NCBI GenBank assembly: GCA_001873365.1
Contig: MNYZ01000060.1
Coordinates: 1 to 45,740 of the forward strand
Source of the DNA: Oscillatoriales cyanobacterium CG2_30_40_61
Lineage (GTDB): Bacteria > Cyanobacteriota > Cyanobacteriia > Cyanobacteriales > Microcoleaceae
Length of the DNA: 45,740 nucleotides
Direction of reading: 5' to 3'
Shown here: piece after piece, positions 43,819-45,740 of the stretch
Layout of the letters: every line of letters begins with the position of its first letter
Position numbering within the stretch: position 1 is the first letter of the stretch
Translations under genes and position numbers: made by a program
Notes under the pieces: model-generated
Databases searched by the model: none
The model's input: only the letters and a program-made list of their open reading frames with translations
What the model was told of the DNA's origin: nothing

Positions 43819-45549
43819 ATGGTAGCCCTCACTGATCCTGTAAAACAAAATCGTTTAACAATTGAAGTTCAAGAGATTGCTGTTGATACCACGACAATTC
43901 GTTCCCTGGACTGGGATCGGGAAAGATTTGATATAGAATTTGGCCTGCAAAACGGTACAACCTATAATTCATTTATGATTCGCGGGGAAAAAACCGCCCT
44001 GGTTGATACCTCCCATGGGAAATTCCGCTCCCTGTATTTAGACACCCTCAAGGAATTAATTAATCCTGCGGATATTGACTATTTAATTATTAGTCATACC
44101 GAACCCGATCATAGTGGGTTAGTCAAAGATGTCCTAGAACTTGCCCCTAACGTGACAGTTGTCGGGTCGAAAGTAGCCATTCAATTTTTAGAAAATTTAA
44201 TTCATACCCCTTTTCAAAGCCAATTAGTTAAAAATGGCGATACCTTAGATTTAGGCAATGATCACGTTTTAGAATTTGTTTCCGCCCCGAATCTACATTG
44301 GCCTGATACCATTTTTACCTTTGATCGGAAAAGCCAAACCCTGTTTACTTGCGATGCCTTTGGAATGCACTATTGTTCCGATCAAACCTACGATGAGAAC
44401 TTAGCATCACTTGAACCGGATTTTCACTTTTATTATGAGTGTTTAATGGCTCCTAATGCTCGTTCGGTAATTAATGCGATGAAACGCATGGAATCTTTAG
44501 GAGAAATTACCACCATTGCCACCGGACACGGCCCATTATTACGTCATAATTTAGCAGAATTAAAAGGACGGTATTGGAAATGGAGTCACGAACAAACTAA
44601 ATCGGAAACAGCCGTGGCGGTATTTTATTTCTCCGATTATGGTTATAGCGATCGCCTCTCCCAAGCCATCGCCCACGGAATTACCAAAACCGGTGTAGCC
44701 GTTGAAATGATGGATTTACGCCAGGCTGAACCCACAGAAGTGCGGGAATTGGTGATGAGTTCTGCGGGATTTATTATTGGAATGCCTCCAGTTTCTGGTT
44801 TGGGTTCTGAACTCGCCGGAGAAACTATTAACACTATTATTGCATCCGCTCATAATAAACAATCCTACGGTTTATATGAGTCGGGAGGCGGCAATGATTT
44901 ATCCTTATATCCCTTGCAAGTTAAACTCAATGATGCCGGATTAAAACAAGCCTTTCCTTCAATTCGGATTACGGAAACTCCTCAAGATACCACCTATCAA
45001 ACCTGTGATGAAGCTGGAACCGATATCGGACAGTGGTTGAGTCGAGATCAAACCGTTAAGCAGATGAAATCCATTGATAGCAACTTAGATAAAGCCCTGG
45101 GACGCTTAAGCGGTGGATTGTATATTATTACGGCTCAAAAAGGAGAAGTTAGTAGTGCGATGTTAGCCTCCTGGGTGACTCAAGCCAGTTTTCAACCCCT
45201 AGGATTAACAATTTCAGTCGCCAAAGATCGGGCAATTGAAGCCTTAATGCAAGTTGATGATCAATTTGTGCTCAATGTTTTAGCAGAAAGTAATTATCAA
45301 AAACTGATGAGACACTTCTTAAAACGATTCACGCCCGGGGCGGATCGGTTTGCTGGAATTAATACCCAAACTGCTAATAATGGCAGTCCGATTCTAACTG
45401 ATTCCTTGGCTTATTTAGAATGTCAAGTCCAAAGTCGGATGGAGTTAAGTGATCATTGGATTGTTTACGCCACCGTTGATAATGGACGAATCAGCGATCC
45501 TGATGTGCTCCCGGCGGTTCACCATCGCAAAGTCGGAAATCATTATTAA
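43819..45549 (+). CDS. flv3: Flavodiiron protein, Flv3-like
   Basis: The 576-residue protein has three domains: a metallo-beta-lactamase di-iron domain (residues ~35-250), a flavodoxin domain binding FMN (~262-400), and a cyanobacterium-specific C-terminal flavin reductase domain (~430-576). Canonical iron ligands H93-x-E95-x-D97-H98 (SHTEPDHSG), H160 and D179 are present, which favours Flv3 over Flv1, where these ligands are replaced. Flv1/Flv3 reduces oxygen to water with photosynthetic electrons after photosystem I and protects it under fluctuating light. A strong AGGGAGG precedes the ATG. Whether it is Flv3 or a Flv4 relative is not fully certain. Confidence 0.88.
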   Translation: MVALTDPVKQNRLTIEVQEIAVDTTTIRSLDWDRERFDIEFGLQNGTTYNSFMIRGEKTALVDTSHGKFRSLYLDTLKELINPADIDYLIISHTEPDHSGLVKDVLELAPNVTVVGSKVAIQFLENLIHTPFQSQLVKNGDTLDLGNDHVLEFVSAPNLHWPDTIFTFDRKSQTLFTCDAFGMHYCSDQTYDENLASLEPDFHFYYECLMAPNARSVINAMKRMESLGEITTIATGHGPLLRHNLAELKGRYWKWSHEQTKSETAVAVFYFSDYGYSDRLSQAIAHGITKTGVAVEMMDLRQAEPTEVRELVMSSAGFIIGMPPVSGLGSELAGETINTIIASAHNKQSYGLYESGGGNDLSLYPLQVKLNDAGLKQAFPSIRITETPQDTTYQTCDEAGTDIGQWLSRDQTVKQMKSIDSNLDKALGRLSGGLYIITAQKGEVSSAMLASWVTQASFQPLGLTISVAKDRAIEALMQVDDQFVLNVLAESNYQKLMRHFLKRFTPGADRFAGINTQTANNGSPILTDSLAYLECQVQSRMELSDHWIVYATVDNGRISDPDVLPAVHHRKVGNHY

Positions 45550-45624
45550 CTCTGATTAAATCCCCCTCGGGCAGCAGGGGGATCAGGGGCAGAGCTGTTT
45601 CATTTTCAGGGAAACCCGGGTCTT

Positions 45625-45740
45625 GTAGGGGTAGTGCCCCCGTGCCTACCCTCCTCCCCATCCAAGATTTGCAGGCGTTTCAGAGATGGGGGCAACCACG
45701 GGGGGATGGGGGCAACCACGGGGGGATGGGGGCAACCACG
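45625..45740. repeat. MITE-related sequence with 20-bp tandem repeats at the window end
   Basis: GTAGGGGTAGTGCCCC, GTGCCTACCC and then three copies of the 20-bp unit GGGGGATGGGGGCAACCACG (from 45684 on) are seen. The first part matches the core of the MITE-like element at 18538. The array runs past the window edge. Confidence 0.6.

Noticed and set aside
45684-45740. CRISPR array at the right edge
   Set aside because: Units are directly adjacent with a 20-bp period and no unique spacers, and the repeats are very G-rich. This is a tandem repeat. The 9-bp array at the left edge fails for the same reason.

Overview
The window reads as chromosome of a filamentous, Oscillatoria/Planktothrix-like cyanobacterium. 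The signs are many HIP1 sites (GCGATCGC), AT-rich spacers with short tandem repeats, a Vipp1 gene, a flavodiiron protein of the Flv3 type, the methylerythritol-phosphate enzyme Dxr, a histidine kinase with a cyanobacteriochrome-like GAF domain, pentapeptide and TPR proteins, and group 2 sigma-factor architecture. Genus is inference only; there is no rRNA here.

Layout. 1-1345 (minus): a CheY-like regulator and the N-terminal part of a CheA-like kinase that runs off the left edge. 1830-7946 (plus): vipp1, a small membrane protein, a glutaredoxin, an EF-G-like GTPase, lysS and a small membrane protein. 7994-16902 (minus): two small proteins, an OprB-type porin, a CoA-disulfide-reductase/rhodanese fusion, a GNAT acetyltransferase, a group 2 sigma factor, an MBOAT acyltransferase and a membrane adenylate cyclase. 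17193-26241: a pentapeptide protein (plus), a patatin-like lipase, a coiled-coil/TPR envelope protein and dxr (minus), and a DUF2079 membrane protein (plus). 26238-35789: a GAF-GAF histidine kinase with both cysteines of a DXCF cyanobacteriochrome, coaX, an alpha/beta hydrolase, a Nudix protein, a Bcp/PrxQ peroxiredoxin, tRNA-Leu(CAA), an M48 protease and a three-gene Gld-like ABC exporter. 36417-37899: an SH3-like protein and a 2OG-Fe(II) oxygenase. 38038-43069 (minus): nrdA and nrdB. 43819-45549 (plus): the flavodiiron protein.

The most striking locus is nrdB, the small subunit of class Ia ribonucleotide reductase. It lies in four exons separated by three group I introns of 306, 319 and 984 nt. 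I place the splice sites to the base from P1 pairing with a U.G wobble, a terminal G, and exact restoration of a 370-residue NrdB with all iron ligands and the radical tyrosine. The introns sit directly beside catalytic codons: after the Trp48 equivalent, immediately before the radical Tyr122 equivalent, and immediately before the E-x-x-H iron-ligand motif. Introns 1 and 2 share nearly identical 3' domains with a compensatory base-pair change. Intron 3 carries an HNH homing endonuclease whose last ~20 codons are also the ribozyme core. A pair of NrdR-box-like sites lies upstream of nrdA.

Smaller points of interest are a protease gene whose last codons lie inside a tRNA gene, a 98-bp tail-to-tail gene overlap, MITE-like and REP-like dispersed repeats, a 28-bp perfect palindrome and a Fur-box-like site.
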